Source of the DNA: Leucobacter sp. cx-328
GTDB taxonomy: Bacteria; Actinomycetota; Actinomycetes; Actinomycetales; Microbacteriaceae
Length of the DNA stretch: 64,000 nt
Direction of reading: 5' to 3'
Assembly (NCBI RefSeq): GCF_014530035.1
Contig: NZ_JACVMX010000006.1
Span: forward strand, 62,001-126,000
Position numbers and translations under genes: made by a program. Below the pieces are notes generated by a model that was not told where the DNA came from, ran no database searches, and saw only the letters and a program-made list of their open reading frames with translations. Shown here piece after piece: positions 9,069-17,871 of the stretch (the stretch's first letter is position 1; each line of letters starts with the position of its first letter).

Positions 9069-11111
9069 ATGCTTCAAAGCAGAAACTCTCGCGAGGCGAT
9101 GTCTGTGCGAAAACCTTGGCATGTATGGCTCCTGGTGATTGCGCTGTTGGTCGCAGGAATTACACCTGCGCTTCAGGCCGCTCCTGCGGAAGCTGCGAGT
9201 ATCAGCGATGGCTTCCAGCCAGGACGCATTATCAGTGATGAGCTGTTCTACCAAGGTTCTGCGATGACGACCGCTGAGGTTCAAGCGTTCCTAAACAAGC
9301 AGGTTTCCAACTGTAGAATTGGTGACCCCGGGTATAAACCTGGGGATTTGTCTCCAAGCGGGTCGGGCAATCGTATTGCCAGCGCGTGTTTGAAGAACTT
9401 TAAGATGACGACGCAGAGTCGGCCTGCGGATGCGTACTGCAAAGCCTATGCCGGGGCTGCTAATGAATCGGCTGCGCAGATCATCACAAAGGTCGGGCAA
9501 GCGTGTGGAATCAGCCAGCGCGTCATCCTGATCATGCTCGAGAAAGAGCAGAGCCTCGTGACCGATAGCTGGCCCGTGACTCGTCAGTACAGTTACGCCA
9601 TGGGCATGGACTGCCCAGATAGTGGACCAGGTAATTCGGCAAACTGCGATGAATCGGGTGCGGGTTTCTTTCAGCAGGTGATCCGGGGCACTCGTCAGCT
9701 CCAGGTGTACCGCCTAAACCCATCTTCGTTCCGGTACAAGCCATTCCAGACAAATACGATTCAGTGGCATCCGAACACAGGCTGCGGCACGTCCCAGGTG
9801 TATATCGAGAATCGTGCGACGGCATCGCTCTACATCTATACCCCTTATCGCCCGAATCAGGCAGCTCTGAACGCTGGTTGGGGCACTGGCGACGGCTGTT
9901 CAACTTACGGTAATCGAAACTTTTACAACTTCTATAAGAGCTGGTTTGGCTCGCCGAGCGGTATTCCGGTGACTGGAAAGATTCAGACATTCTGGGAAAA
10001 GTATGGTGCGAGTGGTGGGGTCTACGGCACGCCAAAGGCTGCTGCCCAGAGCATCTCAGCGAATGGTGGCGGACTGGTCCAGGAGTTCACAGGTGGCGTG
10101 ATCTTCATGGAGAACAAGACTGGCACTGTCACCGGCATGCAGAACGGTGTCTTCTTGACGAACTACCGAGGTGCGGGATTCGTTCAGGGTAGCTGGGGTT
10201 GGCCAGTTGAAATAGCAAAGTGTGGGCTTGCGAGTGGTGGCTGCACGATGAAGATGCAGAACGGTACGGTCGCGTATTCGAATACCTATGGCTCGCAGCT
10301 CATTGCCAAGCAACTCGAAGCCGAATGGGCTCGCGCTGGAGGTGCTGGGGGTGCATATGGATATCCTCGCTCGGCTGCAGAGTTCGCGCCGAAGAAATAC
10401 AGTCTCGTGCAGCACTTTGCAAATGGGCATCTGGCTTGGAGCGAGCAGGGTGGGGCTCGTGTCTTCCATGCCCAGTTTGTCGAGCCTTGGAAAGCAATCG
10501 GTGGCATCAATGGTGCGCTAGGCGTTCCCGCTGCACCTGTGGATTCTGTCGTAGAGAACGGTGGCGGCAAGATTCAAGAATTCACGAACGGCACGATGTT
10601 CGGTTCTTCTCGCGGTTCGTTTGCGATGGAGAATGGTGCGTTCCGGTCGGGGTATTTGAATGCTGGTGGTCCTGCGGGTTCGTGGGGTTGGCCTGCTGGT
10701 AAGGCGTCGTGTGGGTTGCCTGGTGGTGGCTGTCAGATGCCGTTCCAGAACGGTATTGGGATGTGGTCTTCGGGTACCGGCATGGTGCTGGTGTCGCAGG
10801 ATTCGTTCGATATGTGGAACATGGTGAAGGGTTCTATCGGGTATCCGTCGAAGGTGCCGTCGAAGCTCACTGTGAATGGCGGTGGTGAGGTGCAGGAGTT
10901 CACGAATGGGACTGTGTGGACGTCGCCGCTTGGTTCGTTTGCGATGGAGAATGGTGCGTTCCGGTCGGGGTATTTGAATGCTGGTGGTCCTGCGGGTTCG
11001 TGGGGTTGGCCTGCTGGTAAGGCGTCGTGTGGGTTGCCTGGTGGTGGCTGTCAGATGCCGTTCCAGAACGGCGAGGTGCGCTACGAGAACGGTGTCTTTA
11101 GCCTTCGGTAA
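9069..11111 (+). CDS. Secreted LGFP-repeat cell-wall protein with lysozyme-like N-terminal domain
   Basis: Exported protein of 680 residues. A signal peptide (WHVWLLVIALLVAG, cleavage near APAEAA) is followed by a ~240-residue globular domain with several cysteines and the segment LIMLEKEQSLVT. This domain recurs in actinobacterial hemagglutinin-like proteins; its conserved Glu-rich helix looks like a muramidase/transglycosylase acid, but activity is inferred. From about residue 290 to the end are tandem LGFP-type repeats (GGVYGTPKAA, NGGGLVQEFTGG, GSWGWP) that bind the cell envelope in corynebacteria. ATG 9069 has GAAGG 9 bases upstream; ATG 9099 is the alternative. The last repeats are freshly duplicated at DNA level. 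The same module ends the ABC ATPase at 2008-3126. Confidence 0.88.
   Translation: MLQSRNSREAMSVRKPWHVWLLVIALLVAGITPALQAAPAEAASISDGFQPGRIISDELFYQGSAMTTAEVQAFLNKQVSNCRIGDPGYKPGDLSPSGSGNRIASACLKNFKMTTQSRPADAYCKAYAGAANESAAQIITKVGQACGISQRVILIMLEKEQSLVTDSWPVTRQYSYAMGMDCPDSGPGNSANCDESGAGFFQQVIRGTRQLQVYRLNPSSFRYKPFQTNTIQWHPNTGCGTSQVYIENRATASLYIYTPYRPNQAALNAGWGTGDGCSTYGNRNFYNFYKSWFGSPSGIPVTGKIQTFWEKYGASGGVYGTPKAAAQSISANGGGLVQEFTGGVIFMENKTGTVTGMQNGVFLTNYRGAGFVQGSWGWPVEIAKCGLASGGCTMKMQNGTVAYSNTYGSQLIAKQLEAEWARAGGAGGAYGYPRSAAEFAPKKYSLVQHFANGHLAWSEQGGARVFHAQFVEPWKAIGGINGALGVPAAPVDSVVENGGGKIQEFTNGTMFGSSRGSFAMENGAFRSGYLNAGGPAGSWGWPAGKASCGLPGGGCQMPFQNGIGMWSSGTGMVLVSQDSFDMWNMVKGSIGYPSKVPSKLTVNGGGEVQEFTNGTVWTSPLGSFAMENGAFRSGYLNAGGPAGSWGWPAGKASCGLPGGGCQMPFQNGEVRYENGVFSLR
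10614..11071 (+). repeat. 140-bp perfect direct repeat inside the LGFP region
   Basis: Bases 10614-10753 and 10932-11071 are identical by eye over 140 bp, encoding the same ~46 residues (GSFAMENGAFRSG through MPFQNG). The repeat uses T-ending codons (GGT, TCG, TTG) more than its neighbours. This is a recent in-gene duplication or a homogenised repeat, and a spot where repeat number can change. Confidence 0.9.
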
Positions 11112-11130
11112 GATAATCAGCGTGAAACGT

Positions 11131-11146
11131 CTCACCCCGGGGTGAG
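11131..11146. promoter_or_regulatory. 16-bp perfect palindrome upstream of the aminotransferase gene
   Basis: CTCACCCCGGGGTGAG is perfectly self-complementary and lies 20 bases after the LGFP gene and 49 bases before the DegT start. No T-run follows, so an operator is as likely as a terminator. Confidence 0.4.
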
Positions 11147-11194
11147 GTGTGCAATCAAAACCCGTGGATCGAATACACGGTGAAGGGTATCCAA

Positions 11195-12313
11195 ATGTCA
11201 TCTCTCGAAGCATTCATTCCTCCGGCAAAGCCGATCGTTGGCGATCTGGAACGTGAATATGTGGACCGTGTGCTCCGATCAGGAATGATTGCGCAGGGGC
11301 CCGAGGTTAAGACCTTCGAGGAAGAGTTCGCCGCGCACTTCGTGCAGGGCCGTGAGACCGTTGCCGTGAACTCAGGCACGTCCGGTCAGCATCTAGGGCT
11401 GCTCGCTGCGGGTGTTGGCCCCGGTGATGAGGTCATCGTTCCGTCGTTCACCTTCGCAGCGACAGGCAACTCGGTTGCTCTTACCGGCGCAACGCCCGTG
11501 TTTGCCGATATCGAGCTCGATACCTTCTCACTTGATCCCGAGTCTGTGCGAGCTGCAATCACCCCGCGCACGAAGGCAATCATGCCAGTGCACCTCTACG
11601 GTCACCCGTTCATGGTCGATGAGATCGAGGCAATTGCCAAGGAGCACGGCCTTGAGATTTATGAGGACGCAGCTCAGGCACACGGTGCTTCCTGGAACGG
11701 CCGTCCGGTTGGCACCATCGGCAAGTTCGCGATGTTCAGCCTGTACCCGACGAAGAACATGACCGCTGGCGAGGGTGGCATGGTCACTTGCGCTGACGCG
11801 GATACCGCGCGAAACGTTCGGTTGCTCCGCAACCAGGGCATGGAGACGCAGTACGCGAACGAGGTCGTCGGCTTCAACGCCCGCATGACTGACGTGCACG
11901 CTGCCATCGGCCGTGCTCAGCTGACGAAGGTTGATGGCTGGACCACACAGCGTCAGCAGAACGCTGCGTTCCTTGACGCCGGACTTGCTGCGATCGACGG
12001 CGTAACGACCCCGGTCGTTCGTGACGGTGCTGTCCACGTCTACCACCAGTACACCATCCGCGTGGATGCGGGTGAGCGTGACCGCATTCGGGAGGCTTTG
12101 CAGACCGAACACAACATCGGCACGGGTGTCTACTACCCGATCCCGAACCACCGCCTGCCCTCGCTCACGAAGTTCGCAGAAGGACTCGACCTGCCAGTAA
12201 CTGAGACGGCTGCCCGTGAGGTGCTGTCACTTCCGGTGCACCCGTCACTGACCGCTGGTGATCTCGAGCGCATTGTCTCTGGCGTAACCGCGGTTGTTTC
12301 AGCGGGCGCGTAA
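11195..12313 (+). CDS. DegT/DnrJ/EryC1/StrS sugar aminotransferase
   Basis: PLP-dependent aminotransferase of 372 residues acting on keto-sugars linked to UDP or dTDP. Visible are the phosphate-binding NSGTSGQHLGLL, VPSFTFAATGNSV, EDAAQAHGA and the PLP lysine in YPTKNMTAGEGG (K187). It resembles WbpE/GnnB-type 3-aminotransferases, which follow a Gfo/Idh dehydrogenase such as the one at 4755. The open frame starts at GTG 11147, inside a palindrome; ATG 11195 with AAGGG 7 bases upstream is better and puts the start at the conserved IPPAKPIVG. It is the first gene of a short unit with the GT4 at 12351. Confidence 0.92.
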   Translation: MSSLEAFIPPAKPIVGDLEREYVDRVLRSGMIAQGPEVKTFEEEFAAHFVQGRETVAVNSGTSGQHLGLLAAGVGPGDEVIVPSFTFAATGNSVALTGATPVFADIELDTFSLDPESVRAAITPRTKAIMPVHLYGHPFMVDEIEAIAKEHGLEIYEDAAQAHGASWNGRPVGTIGKFAMFSLYPTKNMTAGEGGMVTCADADTARNVRLLRNQGMETQYANEVVGFNARMTDVHAAIGRAQLTKVDGWTTQRQQNAAFLDAGLAAIDGVTTPVVRDGAVHVYHQYTIRVDAGERDRIREALQTEHNIGTGVYYPIPNHRLPSLTKFAEGLDLPVTETAAREVLSLPVHPSLTAGDLERIVSGVTAVVSAGA

Positions 12314-12350
12314 GCCTTTCACCGGCACTGACTGAGGAGCATACGAACGA

Positions 12351-13529
12351 GTGCACATCGCAATCGCAAGCAGAATTTTCGAGCCCGAGCCGAGCGCCGC
12401 GTCATTCAGGCTCGATGCTCTCGCAACCGGTTTTACTGAGCAGGGTGATCGGGTTCGTGTACTCACGGTTCGCCCTGCACCAGCGAATGTGCGCTCCGGT
12501 GATGATCCATACAGGGACGCGGATCGGGCCTACACCGTCACCCGTTTCCCCGTGTTCCGTGATAACAGTGGCTACGTGCGCGGGTACTTCCAGTACTTGA
12601 GCTTTGATATTCCACTCTTTTTCCGGATCCTGTTTGGGGCAAAGCAGGACGCAATCGTTGTCGAGCCACCGCCCACGACTGTGTTTTTTGCCTCGATAGC
12701 GGCGAAGATCCGCCGTATTCCTGTTTTTGCATATGCGGCTGACGTGTGGTCTGACGCGAGCGAGAGCACGGGTGCGCCAGGCGCTGTCGTCAAGGTCGTT
12801 CGGTGGTTGGAGAAGTTCGCCTGGAATAACGCTCGCGGCGTATTCTCGGTGAACGATGGCGTGACCGATCGGGTGCGTGAGATTGCGCCAAAGGCAGCCG
12901 TGCGCACTGTCGGCAACGGCATTAATACCGAGGTGTTTATCGCTTCAGGGGAGATCCCGGCAGCAGCTCAAGAGCTCCGATCTGCGGCTCCGTATGTGAT
13001 TTATACCGGGACGGCATCTGAGTGGCAGGGAGCAGAGGTTTTCGTTCAGGCGATCGCTGAACTGCACAAGCGCGGCGTAGATTTGCGCCTCGTGTTCCTG
13101 GGCCAGGGCACCGCCCTTCCTGAGCTGAAGAACACCGCGGCTGAACTGCAGGTTCCTGTCGAGTTTTATGACCCGGTACCGCCAGAGCAAGCTGCGGCAT
13201 GGCTGCGCGGATCCGCCCTGAGCATTGCGAGCATTCGTCCCGGTGCAGGCTACGATTTCGCGTACCCCACCAAGATCTTTGCAGCGTGGGCCTGTGGCAC
13301 GCCCGTCGTGTATGCCGGCCCGGGGCCCGCGCGCGAGGTGCTTTCTGAGAACCCTGTGCTGGGTCGCGGCGTTGATCACGAGGTCACCGCAGTCGCGGAT
13401 GCGCTCCAAGCGATCATTAGCGAGAAGGCCGAGAGTGCGAGCGCTATCGAAGCCTGGGCTCAAGAGAACGTGTCGCTGAGCGGCGTTGCTCGTCGCGCAG
13501 TAGAGTTCGCCCACACGCGACTTTCGTAG
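12351..13529 (+). CDS. GT4 glycosyltransferase (WbuB-like)
   Basis: Retaining GT-B transferase of 392 residues. The N-terminal half starts HIAIASRIFEPEPSAASFR, the usual WbuB-like opening that binds the lipid-linked acceptor. The C-terminal half has YTGTASEWQGAEVFVQA and a nucleotide-sugar site around YPTKIFAAWACGTPVVYAG. WbuB-type enzymes commonly transfer L-FucNAc or a related amino sugar onto an undecaprenyl-PP-linked residue; the donor here is not known. GTG start; the GAGG upstream is rather far (about 13 bases). It follows the aminotransferase by 37 bases and ends at a 22-bp hairpin. Confidence 0.9.
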   Translation: MHIAIASRIFEPEPSAASFRLDALATGFTEQGDRVRVLTVRPAPANVRSGDDPYRDADRAYTVTRFPVFRDNSGYVRGYFQYLSFDIPLFFRILFGAKQDAIVVEPPPTTVFFASIAAKIRRIPVFAYAADVWSDASESTGAPGAVVKVVRWLEKFAWNNARGVFSVNDGVTDRVREIAPKAAVRTVGNGINTEVFIASGEIPAAAQELRSAAPYVIYTGTASEWQGAEVFVQAIAELHKRGVDLRLVFLGQGTALPELKNTAAELQVPVEFYDPVPPEQAAAWLRGSALSIASIRPGAGYDFAYPTKIFAAWACGTPVVYAGPGPAREVLSENPVLGRGVDHEVTAVADALQAIISEKAESASAIEAWAQENVSLSGVARRAVEFAHTRLS

Positions 13530-13532
13530 AGC

Positions 13533-13583
13533 AAACGAGTGTGGGCCTGTTCTCTCCTTTGGAGAACAGGCCCACACTCGTTT
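13533..13583. terminator. Bidirectional hairpin terminator
   Basis: Arms 13533-13554 and 13562-13583 are a perfect 22-bp inverted repeat with a 7-nt loop, A-rich at the left edge and T-rich at the right. It separates the GT4 gene from the convergent asparagine-synthase-like gene. Confidence 0.92.
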
Positions 13584-13596
13584 CTAGGGTTCTGCG

Positions 13597-15219
13597 CTAC
13601 TTCGTGAACAGGTTGGTGTGTGGGTTCCAGGTGTCTGCCAAGAGCTGCTCGGCATACATGCCCAAGGGTTGACCGCCCCTCATGATGTAGCGGTTGAGGT
13701 CTTTTGCCGATGCCGCGCCGAGGAACTCGTTTAGCGCCATCGGGTGGTGAGCGACTGCCTGCGCGCGAATCTTGCGTTCCACGAACTCAAGCGCGCCGAC
13801 GGCGCGGAGTGCACCTTTGATCTTGTCTCGCTTCGACTGCGCGATATTTGCGGCTGCGAACCCCTCGAAGGTGTTGATCTCGGTGCGCGTGGTCGCGGCG
13901 TAGCGGCGGTTCACGTAGCGGCGGTACCAGTCGCGATCCTGTGTGTACTCGGCGCTCAGCGCGAACCATGCGGCGAGCAGCTCTTTGTCATACATGGGAA
14001 GCGCCCAGTCATACCCAAAGTGCTCGTAGGCGCGCATCGAATTGTTAATGTACTTGGTCTGACGCTCGATGGCGTTCCAGTATTCGAGTGCGAACAGCCG
14101 GTCGCCTGGGGTCCCGTCGTACCCAATTCGGGTGTAGAACGAGTCGAGCTTTGCCATGAACCGGTGGTTCTTGCGCAGCGCCTGGCCGTTCGGACGAATC
14201 GTGCCGTGGTGGTGCAAAATAAGCTCGGTCAGCTGCTCTGAGGAGACGTGGCCAGGAATATCCATGACCTCCTCATCGTGCATTGCGCCCACGACTGTGT
14301 GCCCGGGAAGGAAAATCGCATCATCGTCGACGAGGTTGAGGCGCTTCATCTCGCGAAGCGCGTACCAATCCTGAACGTGGGGGAGCGCGGATCCCTCGTA
14401 GGCATCTCGAATGAACGCACCGGCTTCGGGCGTTGCCCATGCCTCGCGGATCTCGGCCGGGGTGAACTGAATGAACTCCCAGCGGTAGCCAACGGCCTTA
14501 GCGACCTCGCGGCTGATGCGTACCTCGGCGGTCTCGGCCACGCCGTAAGTGAAAGCAACGACGTTTTCGTACCCGCGGTCTTTGAGTGCCACCGCGAGCA
14601 GGCGCGAGTCGAGCCCACCGCTGAGCGGAAGTACAATCTGCCGCTCGCCCAGGGCCGCGAACATGCGGTCAAGCACGATCTCGAAATCCTGTGAGAAGCG
14701 TGCGTCAGCTGCCTCGTCGGTGTTGATGCCGGGAACATCGTGCCGCACGAGCGGAATCATGTCGCCGCGCTGTTCACCGGTCTCGGAGAGCCAGCGCCAC
14801 TCAAACGCTTGCAGTTGGGTAATTCCCTCAAAGAGCGTGTCTGCGCCGGTGACGTACCCCAGATGCAGGAATTCGTCTACAGAATCGGAGGAGAGGCCGC
14901 CGGGTGTTGCAGCGCGAGCGGTTTCAATGCTCTCGGTCACGACGAGCCGATCCTTACCAGTGTCAGCGATGAAGATGGGCCAGCTGCGCAGCACATCCTG
15001 CGCGATTGCGATGCCTGTTGAAGTCTCGAGAATTGCGCTCCAGTGCCCCGTGACATCGCGGAACGCAGGATCTTCGCCTCCCTCAGCGACGGTGACGAGT
15101 GCTGCAACGAGTGCATCTACTGAGGTGGGAAACCCGCGGTAGAACAGCCGTCCGTGAGGGGTGTCCTGCTGCTGCCAGTGTTCTGAATTCACCTGAACGT
15201 CGATTTGCATACTGACCAT
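13597..15219 (-). CDS. Asparagine-synthase-like amidotransferase of the glycan locus
   Basis: A 540-residue protein with the two-part layout of asparagine synthetase B. The C-terminal ATP-pyrophosphatase domain is intact (LPLSGGLDSRLLAVAL, then AFTYGV). The N-terminal glutaminase-like domain lacks the nucleophile cysteine that must be residue 2 in true AsnB (it begins MVSMQIDV), so it probably uses free ammonia or another nucleophile, or acts as a ligase like beta-lactam synthetase. In polysaccharide loci such proteins are thought to amidate uronic acids or attach amino acids; a UDP-HexNAc dehydrogenase encoded at 22929 could supply a uronate. ATG 15219 or ATG 15210 may be the start. Substrate unknown. 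Confidence 0.82.
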   Translation of the reverse strand: MVSMQIDVQVNSEHWQQQDTPHGRLFYRGFPTSVDALVAALVTVAEGGEDPAFRDVTGHWSAILETSTGIAIAQDVLRSWPIFIADTGKDRLVVTESIETARAATPGGLSSDSVDEFLHLGYVTGADTLFEGITQLQAFEWRWLSETGEQRGDMIPLVRHDVPGINTDEAADARFSQDFEIVLDRMFAALGERQIVLPLSGGLDSRLLAVALKDRGYENVVAFTYGVAETAEVRISREVAKAVGYRWEFIQFTPAEIREAWATPEAGAFIRDAYEGSALPHVQDWYALREMKRLNLVDDDAIFLPGHTVVGAMHDEEVMDIPGHVSSEQLTELILHHHGTIRPNGQALRKNHRFMAKLDSFYTRIGYDGTPGDRLFALEYWNAIERQTKYINNSMRAYEHFGYDWALPMYDKELLAAWFALSAEYTQDRDWYRRYVNRRYAATTRTEINTFEGFAAANIAQSKRDKIKGALRAVGALEFVERKIRAQAVAHHPMALNEFLGAASAKDLNRYIMRGGQPLGMYAEQLLADTWNPHTNLFTK

Positions 15220-15294
15220 TCTGCCTGACCTAAGGAGATTAAACTTGATTGAGTGTGCCCGTGAATCGCTGCGTAAGCACCGTTAAGGAGTGAA

Positions 15295-16581
15295 ATGCTA
15301 AGGCCGAAAGGGCGCCTGCTGACCTATCTGCAGGGCAACGAGTTCTTGAAGAATATCTTGGCGCTCATGTCAGGTACGGCGCTCGCGCAGGTCGTGGTGC
15401 TTGCAATGATGCCGTTTATTGCGCGGCTGTATACGCCTGAGCAATTCGGCATTCTTGCCTCGTTTGCTTCGGTCGTTGCGATCATTGCAGCGATCGCAAC
15501 GCTCAAATATGACATGGCGATTATGCTGCCTGCTCAGGACGATTCCGCGGTTATTCTGGCGCGCACCGCCCGGTGGGTATCGTTTGGGATGTGCCTGGTC
15601 TCGACCGTGATTATTGTGATCATTTCTCCCTGGCTTGCAGACCTGATCAACTCACCCGAGGTTGCGCCGTGGCTTGCACTTACCGGCATCGCCGCATTTA
15701 CGCTCACTGAGATCGCGATCCTTGGGTTCTGGCTCAACAGGAAGAGTCGGTACAAAGCGATCGCTGCGAACCGTGTGCTACAGAGCGGTACAACAGCCGG
15801 CGCGCAGCTGCTGCTTGGCTTTGTGAAGCCGCTCGGAGCGGGCGGCCTCATCATTGGCACGCTTGTGGGACAGGTCGTGTCTATCTTTGCGCTCCGACGT
15901 AAGACTCCCGAGCTGCGGGAGGGACCGAAGCCCACGTTGCAGCAGCGGAAGCGATTGCTGCGCCGCTACCGCAGCATGGCGATTTTTAACGCGCCAACAG
16001 CCCTCATAGATGCAGTGCGGATGAACGGTATTAACCTGCTTATCGCAGCGGTTTCGGTGAGCGCGCTCGGCCAGTTCTCGATGGCGTGGCGCATGGTTGA
16101 GGTTCCAGCGGCGCTGATCAGCGCGGCGCTCGCGCAGGTATTTTTCCAGCGTTTTTCCGTGGTGCAACGCGGCGACATGCTGTCTTCGGTGCTGTCGAGC
16201 ATTAAGAAATCTGCGCTCTTCGGGATCGTGCCGTTTGCCCTTGTCTGGGTTCTCTCACCGTGGTTGTTCCCGTTTGTGTTCGGGCCGGAATGGGCTGATT
16301 CTGGGCGATACGCACAGGCGCTTGTCCCGTGGCTGTTTATGAATCTGATTACCTCACCGATTTCTACGATCTTTGTGGTGACCGAGCGACAGCACATCTC
16401 GTTGATTTTCTCGATCGTGTTTACTGCGGTTCCCTTCGCGGTAATCCTGCTGTTGAAGGACACGATCATGATGGCAATTTTCAGCATGGGCATCGCGATG
16501 GCGGTGATGCTCGCACTTTACGTTTTCTTAGCGATAGCAGTTGCGAAGCGTTTCGATCATGATGGACCAGGTCAATCGTAA
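15295..16581 (+). CDS. Wzx-type oligosaccharide flippase, copy 1
   Basis: MATE/MOP-superfamily membrane protein of 428 residues with about 12-14 spans, expected to flip undecaprenyl-PP-linked repeat units across the membrane. The opening LMSGTALAQVVVLAMMPFIARLYTP and the conserved internal NAPTALIDAVRMNG and FVVTERQ segments are typical. ATG with AAGGAG 4 bases upstream. It is strikingly similar along its whole length to the protein encoded at 19079-20368 (I estimate about 80% identity by eye), with two glycosyltransferase genes between them. The upstream 75 bases separate it from the divergent asparagine-synthase-like gene. Confidence 0.93.
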   Translation: MLRPKGRLLTYLQGNEFLKNILALMSGTALAQVVVLAMMPFIARLYTPEQFGILASFASVVAIIAAIATLKYDMAIMLPAQDDSAVILARTARWVSFGMCLVSTVIIVIISPWLADLINSPEVAPWLALTGIAAFTLTEIAILGFWLNRKSRYKAIAANRVLQSGTTAGAQLLLGFVKPLGAGGLIIGTLVGQVVSIFALRRKTPELREGPKPTLQQRKRLLRRYRSMAIFNAPTALIDAVRMNGINLLIAAVSVSALGQFSMAWRMVEVPAALISAALAQVFFQRFSVVQRGDMLSSVLSSIKKSALFGIVPFALVWVLSPWLFPFVFGPEWADSGRYAQALVPWLFMNLITSPISTIFVVTERQHISLIFSIVFTAVPFAVILLLKDTIMMAIFSMGIAMAVMLALYVFLAIAVAKRFDHDGPGQS

Positions 16582-16719
16582 GTGTTGGAGTAGCCAGATT
16601 TTTTAGACAAACTTCCGCTGTTTTGGGTTGTGCCGTCCTACGCCTTTAACGCTGATCTGGAACAGGAACCGGGTACACTGGTAAGGCTTACTGAATATAC
16701 GTATTAGGGGTTGAAAGCC

Positions 16720-17871
16720 GTGCACGTTCTTATGATTCCTTCGTGGTATCCGGAGAAAGCGGATGGTTTTTCTGGGAGCTTCTTCCGAGAGCAGGCTGAA
16801 GCTTTTATTTCCGAGGGCCATGCCGTTGGTGTGCTGGTAGTACGTGGGATCCCGATTTATCAGTACGGGGACTATAAACAACGTGCTCAACGCGGTACTT
16901 ACCAATCCGAGGGTGACGTTAATGTGTTTCGGGCGGATGCGCTGATGCCAGTCCCCAAACTGCACCCTATCAACCTCGCCTCTCTCGAGAAGCGATGGCT
17001 GCAGCTCTTCAAAACTTATGTTTCACGCTTTGGGCGTCCAGATGTGCTGAACGCCCATGCGATGTTTCCGGCGGGAATTGTTGCCTCGCGTATCTCGCGC
17101 AAAACTGGCATTCCTTTTGTGATTACGGAGCATCGACCAAGTTCGATTGACCTTCTGCGTTCTCCAGGTTATCGCGGCCCTGCATTGCGGGCGGCGAAAG
17201 AAGCCAAGGGGCTTGTTGCTGTGGCCAAAGGCTTCGCTCCTGAGCTGAATGAGGCTTACCGTACGGATAAGTGGGAATACCTTCCGGGGCTTCTATCACC
17301 TCAGTTTGAGGACCTGCCGGTACGCACGCCGCCAACAGGTCCGTTTGTCTTCGGGCATGTCTCACACCTTGATCCAGGTAAACGAGTTGACTTGCTCATT
17401 GATGCTTTTGGCGATGCGTTTGGCTCAGACAATACGGTGCGTCTTCGTATCGCAGGGGACTCTGCACATCGGGTTGGTCTTGAAAAACTCGTAAAAGAAC
17501 GGGGGCTTTCAAATGTGGATTTTGTGGGAGCAGTCTCTCGTGAACATATTGCAAAAGAATTCTCTCGCTACCACTCTTTTGTGTTGACAAGTGAAAAGGA
17601 AGCATTTGGCACGGTGCTTTGGGAAGCTATGGCCTGCGGTTTACCCATCGTGTCGACAGACACTTGGGCGGGAAAAAATGCGGTGAGCCGGATCACTGGT
17701 CTGATGACGCCGATCGATGACCGGAAGGCTTTGGCCGCCACGCTGCAAGAGATGCAAACAAAATTCAGTGAATTTGATCCGTTGGCGATTCGTTATTTCT
17801 GCGTTGATCATTGCGGAAGAAAGTCCTTTGTTAACCATTACATGGGTCTCTACAACCGAGGAACAATCTAA
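16720..17871 (+). CDS. GT4 glycosyltransferase
   Basis: GT-B transferase of 383 residues. The acceptor domain opens VHVLMIPSWYPEKADGFSG, the donor domain has GHVSHLDPGKRVDLLIDAF and the family glutamates in TSEKEAFGTVLWEAMACGLP. It probably extends the lipid-linked repeat unit; donor unknown. GTG 16720 has AGGGG 9 bases upstream, better than the in-frame TTG 16711. The DNA is visibly AT-richer than the flippase genes on both sides, and the 138-base gap before it is also AT-rich, so this gene and the next look like an inserted cassette. Its stop overlaps the next start (TAATG). Confidence 0.9.
   Translation: MHVLMIPSWYPEKADGFSGSFFREQAEAFISEGHAVGVLVVRGIPIYQYGDYKQRAQRGTYQSEGDVNVFRADALMPVPKLHPINLASLEKRWLQLFKTYVSRFGRPDVLNAHAMFPAGIVASRISRKTGIPFVITEHRPSSIDLLRSPGYRGPALRAAKEAKGLVAVAKGFAPELNEAYRTDKWEYLPGLLSPQFEDLPVRTPPTGPFVFGHVSHLDPGKRVDLLIDAFGDAFGSDNTVRLRIAGDSAHRVGLEKLVKERGLSNVDFVGAVSREHIAKEFSRYHSFVLTSEKEAFGTVLWEAMACGLPIVSTDTWAGKNAVSRITGLMTPIDDRKALAATLQEMQTKFSEFDPLAIRYFCVDHCGRKSFVNHYMGLYNRGTI

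Noticed and set aside
16582-16719. Small gene in the AT-rich gap before the GT4 gene
   Set aside because: No frame with a start, ribosome site and coding-like composition; promoter sequence is more likely.
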